Assembly: GCA_944388705.1 (NCBI GenBank)
Contig: CALXJU010000014.1
Location: 1 to 37,654, forward strand
Reading direction: 5' to 3'
DNA: 37,654 bases
Origin: an uncultured Clostridia bacterium
Lineage (GTDB): Bacteria > Bacillota > Clostridia > TANB77 > CAG-508
Below are positions 27,472-35,419 of the stretch, piece after piece. A model generated the notes under the pieces. It was not told the DNA's origin. It saw only the letters and a program-made list of their open reading frames with translations, and did not search any database. The position numbers were made by a program, and so were the translations under genes. The stretch's first letter is position 1. Each line of letters begins with the position of its first letter.

Positions 27472-28461
27472 ATATTATAAAAAATTAACATATGAAAAAT
27501 TAATGGAAGCACATATAAAATCGAGAAAAGGAAAAGATTTAAGGAAAGAAATAATATTATTTAATCTAAAACAAGAAGAATATATAATGTGGTTATATGA
27601 ACAATTAAAAAATAAAACATATAAACATGGAGGATATACAGTATTTTATGTTACAGAGCCTAAAGTAAGAAAAATAGAAAAGTCTAGATATATAGATAGA
27701 ATAGTACATAGGTGGGTAGTAGATAATTTTTTAGAACATGCATTTATCTCTCAATTTATTAGTACATCATTTGCATGTATTAAAAATAAAGGTATGCATA
27801 AAGCTGCTCAATATGTTCAAACATGTATGCAAAAAGCACAAAGAAAATGGGGAGAATATTACATATTAAAAATGGATGTATCGAAATATTTTGATAGTAT
27901 AAATAAATCAATATTGTTAGAAATAATAAAAAGAAAAGTAAAAGACGAAAATTTATTATGGTTAATACAAGAAATATTATATGCACAAAAGAAAGAAACA
28001 GGCTTAGAAATTGGTAACTATACATCACAAACATTTGGAAATATTTATTTAAATGAAATGGACCAAATGATAAAACATAAGTTAAAAATAAAATATTATG
28101 CAAGATATCTCTCGATGATAGTATAATAATTGTAAAAACAAAAGAAGAAGCAAAAAAATGTCTTGAGGAAATTAAAAAATTTTTAAAAGAAAAATTACAA
28201 CTAGAATTAAATAAAAAAACACAAATAATAAAAAGTAAACAAGGAGTTAATTTTTGTGGATATAAAATAAATGAATATAGAATGAAAATAAGAGATAAAG
28301 GAAAAAGAAAACTAAAGAAAAAAATAAAATATTTAAGATATGAAATAAAAAATGAAAGAATGACAAATAAAGATGCAAAAAAGTATTTAGCAGGACATTT
28401 AGGTTATATAAAAATGGCAGATGTAAAAACATTAATAGAAAAACTATTTTATACAGAATAG
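27449..28461 (+). pseudogene. DGR reverse transcriptase, broken by a 2-bp frameshift in the YxDD motif
   Basis: Frame 1 runs from 27449 to a stop at 28126 and the rest continues in another frame from 28114 to 28461; joined they give 336 residues, a normal DGR RT length. Motifs: RT1-2 region KVRKIEKSRYIDRIVHRWVV, catalytic LKMDVSKYFDSINKS, and the DGR hallmark IGNYTSQTFGNIYLNE (IGxxxSQ). Frame 1 then reads YARYL followed by SMIV-stop, while the other frame reads DDSIIIVKT. Removing one TC from TCTCTC (28108-28113) restores RYLDDSIII. The 3' part (FCGYKINEYRMKIRDKGK, then YLAGHLGYIKMAD) is otherwise intact. So this is a recent inactivation, a slippage switch or a sequencing error. TR follows 24 bases after the stop. 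Confidence 0.93.
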
Positions 28462-28485
28462 GTTAAAATTAGGGATAAATCATAA

Positions 28486-28607
28486 AGTACTAACAGTGTC
28501 AATCGAGGAGGCAACTACAACAATGAAGGTGACAACAATCCAGCAGGCAATCGCAACAACAACAGCCCAGACAACCAGAACAACAACAATTCGTTCCGTA
28601 CCCAGCT
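28486..28607 (+). repeat. DGR template repeat (TR)
   Basis: 122 bases, gap-free match to VR at 26348-26469 with 21 differences, all at TR adenines. Read in the VR frame it is dominated by AAC and AAT (Asn) codons, the typical TR design that gives wide amino-acid choice without stop codons. It is not part of a gene: TAA lies just upstream in frame and another just after CCCAGCTC. It is in the same orientation as VR and the RT, so the template RNA could be part of the cassette transcript. Confidence 0.96.
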
Positions 28608-28706
28608 CTAATATTATTCCAGATTATATATTTCAAGGAATATATACAGAGATATATTAGATATTAAAGGGATTTATTCCTTCCTAATATAGGTAAACAT
28701 GAATCA

Positions 28707-28747
28707 ATAAAATATGTATTAGTAGAATTCGAATATACATATTTTAT
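28707..28747 (+). other. 13-bp perfect hairpin after TR
   Basis: The arms 28707-28719 and 28735-28747 (ATAAAATATGTAT and its complement) pair perfectly round a 15-base loop. It may end the TR transcript or shape the template RNA. The next gene's ATG is 20 bases further on. Confidence 0.65.
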
Positions 28748-28767
28748 GACTAAAAAAAGAGGAAGAT

Positions 28768-29016
28768 ATGAATATAATTTTTTTAAAAGGAAAAATAATA
28801 AATGAAATTAAATATGAATTTATAATAAATAATATAAATAATGCAATTGTGATATTTAAAATGCAAGTAGAAGATAATATTATTACAATAAAAGGATATG
28901 ATGAAATTGCAGATTTTTGTTATAGTAAATTAGGAGTTGGACACGAAATATATTTACAAGGAAGAATAAATTCAAAGATGGAAATAATAATACAGGAAAT
29001 ATATATTTCAAAATGA
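28768..29016 (+). CDS. Small OB-fold-like protein, possibly SSB-related
   Basis: 82 residues: MNIIFLKGKIINEIKYEFII, AIVIFKMQVEDN and ITIKGYDEIADFCYSKLGVG, then HEIYLQGRINSKMEIIIQEIYI. The order of strands, the IxxxGYDEIAdFCYSKL segment and the G-x-I-YLQGRI motif recall single-stranded DNA-binding proteins (FxGRL...aWgk.AE...kl.kGd.v.veGrl). The protein is much shorter than a canonical SSB and lacks the acidic C-terminal tail. GAGGAAG precedes the ATG. It overlaps the next gene by four bases (ATGA). Its place just after TR makes a role with single-stranded DNA conceivable, but that is inference. Confidence 0.6.
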   Translation: MNIIFLKGKIINEIKYEFIINNINNAIVIFKMQVEDNIITIKGYDEIADFCYSKLGVGHEIYLQGRINSKMEIIIQEIYISK

Positions 29017-29273
29017 ATAAAAACAGTAATAATGGAAAAATTATAAATAGGGTGATAGAAATGTTAAGTGAAGAATTTTTAAATCAGATATATAAAACAA
29101 GACAAGAACAAGTAGAAGAGAAAATAAGTAAAGAATATCATAAAAGAATAAAACAGATAAGAAATGAAGAAGAAAAAGAAAATATAAAACTGTCAATAAT
29201 AAGTGAATTATATTATAAAGAAGGATTCAAAGATGGAATAAATTTTGTATCAAATTATATACAAAAAATATGA
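29013..29273 (+). CDS. Small charged helical protein of unknown function
   Basis: 86 residues if the overlapping ATG (ATGA with the previous stop) is used. A second ATG at 29061, with GGTGAT upstream, would give 70 residues starting MLSEEFLNQIYKT. The composition is Lys/Glu-rich and helical (EEKISKEYHKRIKQIRNEEE), ending with YYKEGFKDGINFVSNYIQ. That ending resembles the tails of small phage/ICE proteins of unknown role. No domain is recognised. It forms a two-gene unit with the OB-fold-like gene between the DGR and gyrA. Confidence 0.6.
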   Translation: MNKNSNNGKIINRVIEMLSEEFLNQIYKTRQEQVEEKISKEYHKRIKQIRNEEEKENIKLSIISELYYKEGFKDGINFVSNYIQKI

Positions 29274-29303
29274 AAAAATTTGAAAAATAATTGCCGAAAT
29301 TCC

Positions 29304-29332
29304 TTGCAAAATAGCGGATATTATAATATAAT
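29304..29332 (+). promoter_or_regulatory. gyrA promoter
   Basis: TTGCAA (29304-29309) and TATAAT (29327-29332), spacer exactly 17 bases, then AAAGGAAAGAGG before the gyrA ATG. gyrA therefore has its own promoter, independent of gyrB. Confidence 0.75.
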
Positions 29333-29367
29333 ACACATGTAAAAGAAAAAGGAAAGAGGTAGAAACA

Positions 29368-31815
29368 ATGGAAGAAAGACAAGATGGAAACATCATAAAA
29401 AGAGACATCGAACAAGAGATGAGAACAGCCTATATAGACTATGCGATGAGTGTTATAGTATCAAGAGCACTACCAGATGTAAGAGATGGGCTAAAACCAG
29501 TACATAGAAGAATATTATATGCAATGCATGAAGATGGTATTACCTCAGATAAGCCATATAGGAAGTGCGCAAATACAGTAGGTTCAGTATTAGGAAGATA
29601 TCATCCACATGGAGATAGTTCAGTTTATGATGCAATGGTAAGAATGGCACAAGACTTTTCAATGAGATATATGTTAATAGATGGACATGGAAACTTTGGT
29701 TCTATTGATGGTGATGGAGCGGCAGCAATGAGGTATACAGAAGCAAGAATGTCAAAAATAGCAGAGCAAATGTTAGTAGATATAGAAAAAAACACAGTAG
29801 ACTTTATGCCAAACTATGATGACAGATTACAAGAGCCAACAGTATTGCCAGCAAAAATACCAGCATTACTAATAAATGGTTCATCAGGAATTGCAGTAGG
29901 AATGGCAACAAATATACCACCACATAATTTAACAGAAGTAATAAATGGAATTATAAAAATAATAGATGAAGACTATGTTTCAGATGAAGATTTAATGCAA
30001 ATAATAAAAGGACCAGATTTTCCAACAGAAGGAATAATCCTTGGAATGGAAGGAATAAAAGAAGCTTATAAAACAGGAAAAGGCAAAATTACAATGAGAG
30101 CTGAAGCAGAAATAGAAGAAATGAGTGGAAACAAACAAAGAATAATAGTTTCATCATTACCATATCAAGTAAATAAAGCCCGTTTATTGGAAAATATTGC
30201 AAAATTATGTAGAGAAAAAAGAATAGAAGGAATCTCAGAATTAAGAGATGAATCAGATAGAAATGATAGAGTAAGAATTGTAATAGAGTTAAAAAGAGAT
30301 GCAAATCCACAAGTTGTATTAAATCAATTATATAAAAATACACAAATGCAAGATACATTTGGTGTAATAATGTTAGCATTAGTAGATGGAGAGCCAAAAA
30401 TACTAACATTAAGACAATGTTTAGATTATTATATTGACCATAGAAAAACAGTAATATTACGTAGAACACAATTTGATTTAGATAAAGCATTAGCAAGAGC
30501 ACATATATTAGAAGGATTAATAATAGCAATTGATAATATAGATGAAGTAATTGCAATAATACGTAATTCATATGATGATGCAAAAGAAAGATTAATAGAA
30601 AGATTTGGTTTAACAGACATACAAGCACAAGCAATACTAGACATGAGATTAAAAACACTATCTGGATTGCAACGTGAAAAAATAGAAGAAGAATATAAAC
30701 AATTAATGGAATTAATAGAACATTTAAGAGCAATCTTAAATAGTGAAAAACTTGTATTTGATATAATAAAAGAAGAATTAATCGAAATAAGAGACAAATA
30801 TGGTGATGAAAGAAAAACAAAAATAGTTGCAGCAGAAGGCGAAATTGATGTAGAAGATTTAATAAAAGAAGAACAAGCAGTAATAGCATTAACACATTTT
30901 GGATATATCAAGAGAATGCCAATAGATACATATAAGAGTCAAAAACGTGGAGGAAAAGGAATAACAGGAATTGCAACAAGAGAAGAAGATTTCGTAAAAC
31001 AAATATTTACAGCTTCAACACATGATACAATTCTATTCTTCACAAATAAAGGAAAATTATACCATTTAAGAGGATATGAAGTACCAGAAGCAGGAAGAAC
31101 TGCAAGAGGAACTGCAATTGTAAACTTATTAAGTTTAGATGCAGGAGAAAAAGTATCTGCAGTAATACCAATTCAAAACTTTGCAGAAGGTAAATATCTA
31201 TTAATGGCAACAAAAAATGGTTTAATAAAGAAAACAGCTTTATCAGAATATAATTCTGCAAGAAAAACAGGATTACAAGGAATAACACTTAAAGATGAAG
31301 ATGAATTAATTGCAGTAAGATTAACTGATGGAGAAGATAATGTTGTACTTGTAACAAGAAATGGTATGTGTATAACATTTGATGAAAAAGAAGTTAGACC
31401 AATAGGTAGAGTTTCACAAGGAGTTATAGGAATTAGGCTAGATGATGATGACGAAGTAATTGGAATGGAATCTATAATATCAGGAGGAAAAGCTACATTA
31501 CTTGCAATAACTGAAAACGGATTTGGAAAGAGAACAGAACTTGATGAGTATAGAGTACAACTTCGTGGAGGAAAAGGTGTTATAACATATAAAATAACTT
31601 CAAAAACAGGTAAATTAGTTGGAGTAAGAATTGCAACAGATGATGAAGATGTAATGCTTATAACAGATAAAGGAACAATTATTAGAATAAAAGTAAAAGA
31701 TATAAGTGTTCTAGGACGTTCAACACAAGGTGTAACTTTAATGAGAACTACAGATGGAGGAAAAGTTGTAAGTATAGAAACATTAGTACCAGAAATAGCA
31801 GATGTAGAAGAATAA
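29368..31815 (+). CDS. gyrA: DNA gyrase subunit A
   Basis: Cleaving and rejoining subunit of gyrase, 815 residues. [20 protein letters not shown] is at 33-52. The quinolone-determining region [20 protein letters not shown] starts at 79 and has the Ser84/Asp88 pair of susceptible enzymes. The catalytic tyrosine is Y123 ([10 protein letters not shown]). The C-terminal beta-pinwheel contains a GyrA-box-like QKRGGKG, which identifies it as GyrA rather than ParC. Complete. It is separated from gyrB by the accessory region, although the two are adjacent in many relatives. Confidence 0.97.
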   Translation: MEERQDGNIIKRDIEQEMRTAYIDYAMSVIVSRALPDVRDGLKPVHRRILYAMHEDGITSDKPYRKCANTVGSVLGRYHPHGDSSVYDAMVRMAQDFSMRYMLIDGHGNFGSIDGDGAAAMRYTEARMSKIAEQMLVDIEKNTVDFMPNYDDRLQEPTVLPAKIPALLINGSSGIAVGMATNIPPHNLTEVINGIIKIIDEDYVSDEDLMQIIKGPDFPTEGIILGMEGIKEAYKTGKGKITMRAEAEIEEMSGNKQRIIVSSLPYQVNKARLLENIAKLCREKRIEGISELRDESDRNDRVRIVIELKRDANPQVVLNQLYKNTQMQDTFGVIMLALVDGEPKILTLRQCLDYYIDHRKTVILRRTQFDLDKALARAHILEGLIIAIDNIDEVIAIIRNSYDDAKERLIERFGLTDIQAQAILDMRLKTLSGLQREKIEEEYKQLMELIEHLRAILNSEKLVFDIIKEELIEIRDKYGDERKTKIVAAEGEIDVEDLIKEEQAVIALTHFGYIKRMPIDTYKSQKRGGKGITGIATREEDFVKQIFTASTHDTILFFTNKGKLYHLRGYEVPEAGRTARGTAIVNLLSLDAGEKVSAVIPIQNFAEGKYLLMATKNGLIKKTALSEYNSARKTGLQGITLKDEDELIAVRLTDGEDNVVLVTRNGMCITFDEKEVRPIGRVSQGVIGIRLDDDDEVIGMESIISGGKATLLAITENGFGKRTELDEYRVQLRGGKGVITYKITSKTGKLVGVRIATDDEDVMLITDKGTIIRIKVKDISVLGRSTQGVTLMRTTDGGKVVSIETLVPEIADVEE

Positions 31816-31820
31816 AATAA

Positions 31821-31856
31821 AAAATAAGAATGAGTTTTATAATTCATTCTTATTTT
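31821..31856. terminator. Bidirectional terminator between gyrA and the DnaI/DnaC-like gene
   Basis: The arms 31821-31833 (AAAATAAGAATGA) and 31844-31856 are perfectly complementary round a 10-base loop, with A-rich and T-rich flanks. It lies between the convergent gyrA and dnaI-like genes. Confidence 0.85.
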
Positions 31857-31866
31857 TGTATAAAAA

Positions 31867-32877
31867 TTAAATTTTTTTCCTAAATCTCAAATCATCACCG
31901 AAAAAATAATAAATATCATAAAAACCAGCAATACGAGAGCCAATACGTTCTTCATAATTTTTAAAAATATTATTTATGTTCAAATTTGTAGAAATAATTG
32001 TTTTAGTAACTTTATTATTTAGGTTAAGTAATCTAGTATTTAAAATAGTAAATAATTCACTTAGTTTCATACTATTTATATATTCTGTTCCTAAATCATC
32101 AATAATAAGCAAATCAGCTTCTAAAACATTTTTGTAAAAATCTTCTTGATAAGAATTTCTATATTTATTCATTTTTTCATCAATAACAGTTTCTAGTAAA
32201 ACAGGAGCTGTTTGATAAAGAACATTTTTACCTTTTTTAATTAATTCATTAGCAATGCAATTAGACATAAATGTTTTTCCAAGTCCAGTATTACCTGTAA
32301 ATAATAAATTTTTACTTTCTGGATTGTCAAAATTTTCCACAAACTCTATGCATTTTTGCTTAATTGATAATATATTTTTACGAGGTGAGATTTTCATATT
32401 ATATTTTTCTGGTTCAGCTTTATCAGAAAAAATGTTAGCATTAAAAGTGTCAAAATTTTCTTGTTTAAGATTAGAAATATTAGATTTATTATAAGAAATA
32501 TCTAATAATTTTTGTTTTAAACAAGGACAAAATGAAGAACCATAGCCTTCATTTTGTATATATCCTGTATCTTTACATATTTTACAATCATAATTAGGTT
32601 CTAAATAATTATCTGGAATATTAAGTTTTTTTAATAGTTCTTCTTTTTTCTTTTTTAATAGAATAACATTGTTGTTTAGAGAATCTAAAGAAGAAGAATT
32701 TCCATTTAATATATTTTTTGCAGTATTAATTGCTATATTATTTAATTTTTCTTCTATTTCCTCTAATTCAGGAAATTTTGTATATAAAGCAGTTTTTCGA
32801 TTTTCGGCATCAAGTTCAGCTTTACGTTTTTTTTGCTCATATTCTAATAATAATGTTGATAAAATTTCACTAGCCAT
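31867..32877 (-). CDS. DnaI/DnaC-like helicase loader ATPase
   Basis: 336-residue AAA+ protein. The N-terminal half has a helical segment and a Cys-containing cluster CKICKDTGY...FCPC, the zinc-binding type seen in DnaI and DnaC-like loaders. The AAA+ domain has Walker A FTGNTGLGKTFMSNCIANEL, Walker B LLIIDDLGTEYIN, TKTIISTNLNI and an arginine-finger-type EERIGSRI. It loads the replicative helicase at oriC or at restart forks together with the DnaD-like protein, whose gene overlaps its start by eight bases. Because relatives also occur in phages, host function is inferred from the position beside dnaD and near oriC. Confidence 0.9.
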   Translation of the reverse strand: MASEILSTLLLEYEQKKRKAELDAENRKTALYTKFPELEEIEEKLNNIAINTAKNILNGNSSSLDSLNNNVILLKKKKEELLKKLNIPDNYLEPNYDCKICKDTGYIQNEGYGSSFCPCLKQKLLDISYNKSNISNLKQENFDTFNANIFSDKAEPEKYNMKISPRKNILSIKQKCIEFVENFDNPESKNLLFTGNTGLGKTFMSNCIANELIKKGKNVLYQTAPVLLETVIDEKMNKYRNSYQEDFYKNVLEADLLIIDDLGTEYINSMKLSELFTILNTRLLNLNNKVTKTIISTNLNINNIFKNYEERIGSRIAGFYDIYYFFGDDLRFRKKI

Positions 32878-33865
32878 TTGAATCTCCTTTTATATTAGGT
32901 TCAATTCCAGAGTTTGCATATAAAAATGCTAAATTATCATAATTTCTTTGGTCAAAAGATGCTTTTGCAACCTGTTTTTGTAATTGTTTTGTATCTTTCT
33001 TTTGTTTATTACGTTGTTCTATAAAAGCAAGAACTTCTTCAGGTGTTTTAAGATTTCTTTCATGCCAATCAGTAATAATATTATTTATATATTCAAATGT
33101 TGGATTTGTTTTAAAAGTAGTTCTTTTTAAAGCTATTTCTATTATATTTAATTCATATCCAAAATCAATAACCCATTTTTCTATATATGCTTCCTCATAT
33201 TGTGTAAGTGATTGTTTTCCAAGTTTTTTAGCAATAGTTTTCTTGATTTTAACAAGTTTTTCTTGTTTTTGAGAATATAATTCTAAGTCATTCCAAGTTT
33301 TTATATTATTATTGCCCCAAGCCTCTGCAACTGTTTGAATATAATTTTTGTGTAAAGCAGAACGACCATAACAATAATCAAAAAGAGCTATCATGACCTG
33401 GTCATCAAAATTATATTTTGTAAACCATAAATCAATATCATTATACCAAGATGGTCCCATAATTCCTTGAAAATATGAATTATTAATATGTTGAATAACT
33501 TTAGCTCTAGCTTTATTTTTAGCAATATCTGCAACTTTTTCAGGTGATGCAGTTAAATTTGGTTTATATAATTTATGAAGAGTTTGCTCTTGTAAATTTG
33601 TTATAATATATCCATTTTCTTTTCGAGTAATTAATCCATTAGATTCTAAATATGCTATTCCGTCATTTAGAGATTTTAATGGTAATTCTAGTTTTTTTGA
33701 TAAATCATTTATTTTTGCATCTTTATTATATTTTGATAAAAAAATAAGGTATAAATATATTTTTACACTGTCTGATGGCATATTTGATAAGTATTCTGCA
33801 AAAAAGATGTCTGGGACAACTGTTTCAGAGAATAATAAAGGTATTTCTGGTTGTTCTAATTTCAT
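32870..33865 (-). CDS. DnaD-domain replication initiation protein
   Basis: 331 residues. The N-terminal winged-helix part contains FFAEYLSNMPSDSVKIYLYLIFLSK (shown here in part), followed by DLSKKLELPLKSLNDGIAYL and GLITRKENGYIITNL. The C-terminal half has two DnaD-like segments, ending with WVIDFGYELNIIEIALKRT and YINNIITDWHERNLKTPEEV. The latter is the YxxxIxxxW motif typical of DnaD/DnaB primosome proteins. It works with DnaA and the DnaI-like loader in helicase loading. GGAGGTAATT precedes the ATG, and a promoter lies 25-50 bases upstream. It is the first gene of a two-gene operon. Confidence 0.9.
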   Translation of the reverse strand: MKLEQPEIPLLFSETVVPDIFFAEYLSNMPSDSVKIYLYLIFLSKYNKDAKINDLSKKLELPLKSLNDGIAYLESNGLITRKENGYIITNLQEQTLHKLYKPNLTASPEKVADIAKNKARAKVIQHINNSYFQGIMGPSWYNDIDLWFTKYNFDDQVMIALFDYCYGRSALHKNYIQTVAEAWGNNNIKTWNDLELYSQKQEKLVKIKKTIAKKLGKQSLTQYEEAYIEKWVIDFGYELNIIEIALKRTTFKTNPTFEYINNIITDWHERNLKTPEEVLAFIEQRNKQKKDTKQLQKQVAKASFDQRNYDNLAFLYANSGIEPNIKGDSNG

Positions 33866-33889
33866 TTTTAATTACCTCCGCTTTGACAA

Positions 33890-33917
33890 ATTATATCATT
33901 ATGTGAGAAAAAATCAA
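33890..33917 (-). promoter_or_regulatory. Promoter of the dnaD-dnaI operon
   Basis: On the minus strand TTGATT (33917-33912), spacer 16 bases, TATAAT (33895-33890). It shows that the primosome genes need not depend on transcription from the T4SS operon upstream. Confidence 0.6.
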
Positions 33918-33924
33918 GTCAATT

Positions 33925-34209
33925 TTAATATTTTTTAAACAAATAAATTTTGGTACTAAAAATGTATTTTAATACATATTTTAATACATCAATAAAAGGT
34001 TCTCCATTAAGGCCTAAAATACTTAATAAAGTGATAGGAAATGCAAGAGAAATAAGTAAAAATATTTTGATATTCCAATTATCTAAAAATAGATTTAAAA
34101 TGGAAAAAATTACAAAATCCCATATAACATTAAAAATTAATGTTGAATAAGGAATAAATCCAAAAAGTTTATTTTTAAAACTATAATTTTGTGGAATTAT
34201 AAATTTCAT
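33925..34209 (-). CDS. PrgI/VirB3-like T4SS membrane protein
   Basis: 94 residues: FIIPQNYSFKNKLFGFIPYS, then two membrane segments (about 24-45 and 47-66), then LNGEPFIDVLKYVLKYIFST. The opening IPxxY...KLFGFxxY and the GEPFIDVLKYxLKY end match the PrgI family, the Gram-positive counterpart of VirB3. In conjugation modules PrgI normally sits directly before TraC and virB4. Here those two are 18 kb away on the other strand. It is the last gene of the leftward T4SS operon, 11 bases after the VirB6-like gene. Confidence 0.8.
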   Translation of the reverse strand: MKFIIPQNYSFKNKLFGFIPYSTLIFNVIWDFVIFSILNLFLDNWNIKIFLLISLAFPITLLSILGLNGEPFIDVLKYVLKYIFSTKIYLFKKY

Positions 34210-34220
34210 GACGTTCCTTT

Positions 34221-35093
34221 CTATTTTTTGAAAAAGTTATTCACATTTTGAGCAAAAGTTGTGGAAACTCCACCTATAAATTCACGTACAAATGAATTTG
34301 CTCTTATAAGAGAATGAATTGCACCTATATAAATAAATTTTGTAATTAAATCTTCTGATGAATAATCCATAGAAAATAAAATTAATAAAACAATAGAAAC
34401 TATTATTTGTATAAATAATAAAGAAAATAAATTACGTGCCCATGCTTTAAAAAACCAAGATGTGTTTTGTAATAATAAAGATAAAAAGGCAAAAGGTGCA
34501 AGTAAGACAAAAATCTTTACCATAATATATCTAAAAGAATATGTAAAAACTAAACTAAGTAAAGACATTGTTAATGTTGCTTTTATAATTCCATCTAATG
34601 AAAATACATCAATTGAAGATGTGTCTATTGAGATAATAGTATTTATATTTAAAATTAGTTCTGCAAAACAAATATTTTTATTAAATAGTATTTCTCCAAT
34701 TTCTCTTATAGAAAGAGAAATCAGAGATGTGATATTTAATAATTGTTCTATGATAAAATAAGAAAAGTTTATACATATACAAAAAATTATACACTTTAAA
34801 ACAAATTGATTAGGAGATTCAACTTGATTATATGTAAAATGTGAAAATAAATATTTTACAGCATAATATAATATAAATCCAAACAATAGGGAATTTGCAA
34901 TAAGTAATAATCCATTTGTTCCTGAAGTTCCTAAAATTTTTTCAAAATAGGAATCATTCATAATATCAGGACTTATAAATGTAATATCATCTAAAACTTC
35001 ATATAATTTATTATCAATAGATGAAAATAAATTTCCTAAAATTGTGTTAATAGTTTCTATAATTGTTGTTGTAATATTTGAATTATTTTCCAT
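34221..35093 (-). CDS. VirB6/TrbL-like polytopic T4SS membrane protein
   Basis: 290 residues with about six membrane segments, for example LLLIANSLLFGFILYYAVKY, FVLKCIIFCICINFSYFII, LTMSLLSLVFTYSFRYIMVK and FSLLFIQIIVSIVLLILFSM. The VKIFVLLAPFAFLSLL segment is characteristic of the TrbL/VirB6-type channel proteins of Gram-positive elements. The protein begins with a polar 60-residue region. TAGGAGT precedes the ATG. It lies between the pilin-like and PrgI-like genes, the usual order in such modules. Confidence 0.8.
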   Translation of the reverse strand: MENNSNITTTIIETINTILGNLFSSIDNKLYEVLDDITFISPDIMNDSYFEKILGTSGTNGLLLIANSLLFGFILYYAVKYLFSHFTYNQVESPNQFVLKCIIFCICINFSYFIIEQLLNITSLISLSIREIGEILFNKNICFAELILNINTIISIDTSSIDVFSLDGIIKATLTMSLLSLVFTYSFRYIMVKIFVLLAPFAFLSLLLQNTSWFFKAWARNLFSLLFIQIIVSIVLLILFSMDYSSEDLITKFIYIGAIHSLIRANSFVREFIGGVSTTFAQNVNNFFKK

Positions 35094-35101
35094 ATGAACT
35101 C

Positions 35102-35419
35102 CTATGTAATTAATGATTCAATTGCTGATAAAATAAGGTCAATTGCTAATATAAATCCATAAGAAAATAAAGAACCATTTATTAGTTTTTTTCCTATTCT
35201 TATTTTTTCTTCATCTCCAAAACTGAACTTTCTCATAAGAGCACCAGTGCAAACTGCAACTGCAGCAGCAGGTGTAGAAATTTTTATTATCCATCCTTCT
35301 ATATCTTCAAAAGCATCATTTAATTTAGTAATAAGTTTTGGTGTTGCTCCAAATGATATATTACAAAATGTTAATATTAGGCATATAAATAATAATGTTG
35401 TAAATATAATTTTTTTCAT
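35102..35419 (-). CDS. VirB2/TrbC-like pilin-type T4SS protein
   Basis: 105 residues from the ATG at 35419, which has GGAGG upstream and overlaps the virD4 stop as ATGA; the open frame extends 28 codons upstream into virD4 and that part is a shadow. It begins with a signal peptide (KKIIFTTLLFICLILTFCNI, cut near FGA). A short polar stretch and two hydrophobic helices (KISTPAAAVAVCTGALM and FSYGFILAIDLILSAIESLI) follow. Signal peptide plus two helices is the VirB2/TrbC architecture. Size and place after virD4 support this; there is no sequence-specific motif, so the subfamily is uncertain. Confidence 0.75.
   Translation of the reverse strand: MKKIIFTTLLFICLILTFCNISFGATPKLITKLNDAFEDIEGWIIKISTPAAAVAVCTGALMRKFSFGDEEKIRIGKKLINGSLFSYGFILAIDLILSAIESLIT

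Noticed and set aside
28486..28607. TR as the 3' remnant of a second target gene
   Set aside because: It matches VR closely, but an in-frame stop lies just upstream, no gene precedes it, and every difference from VR is at a TR adenine; this is the template pattern, not ordinary divergence.
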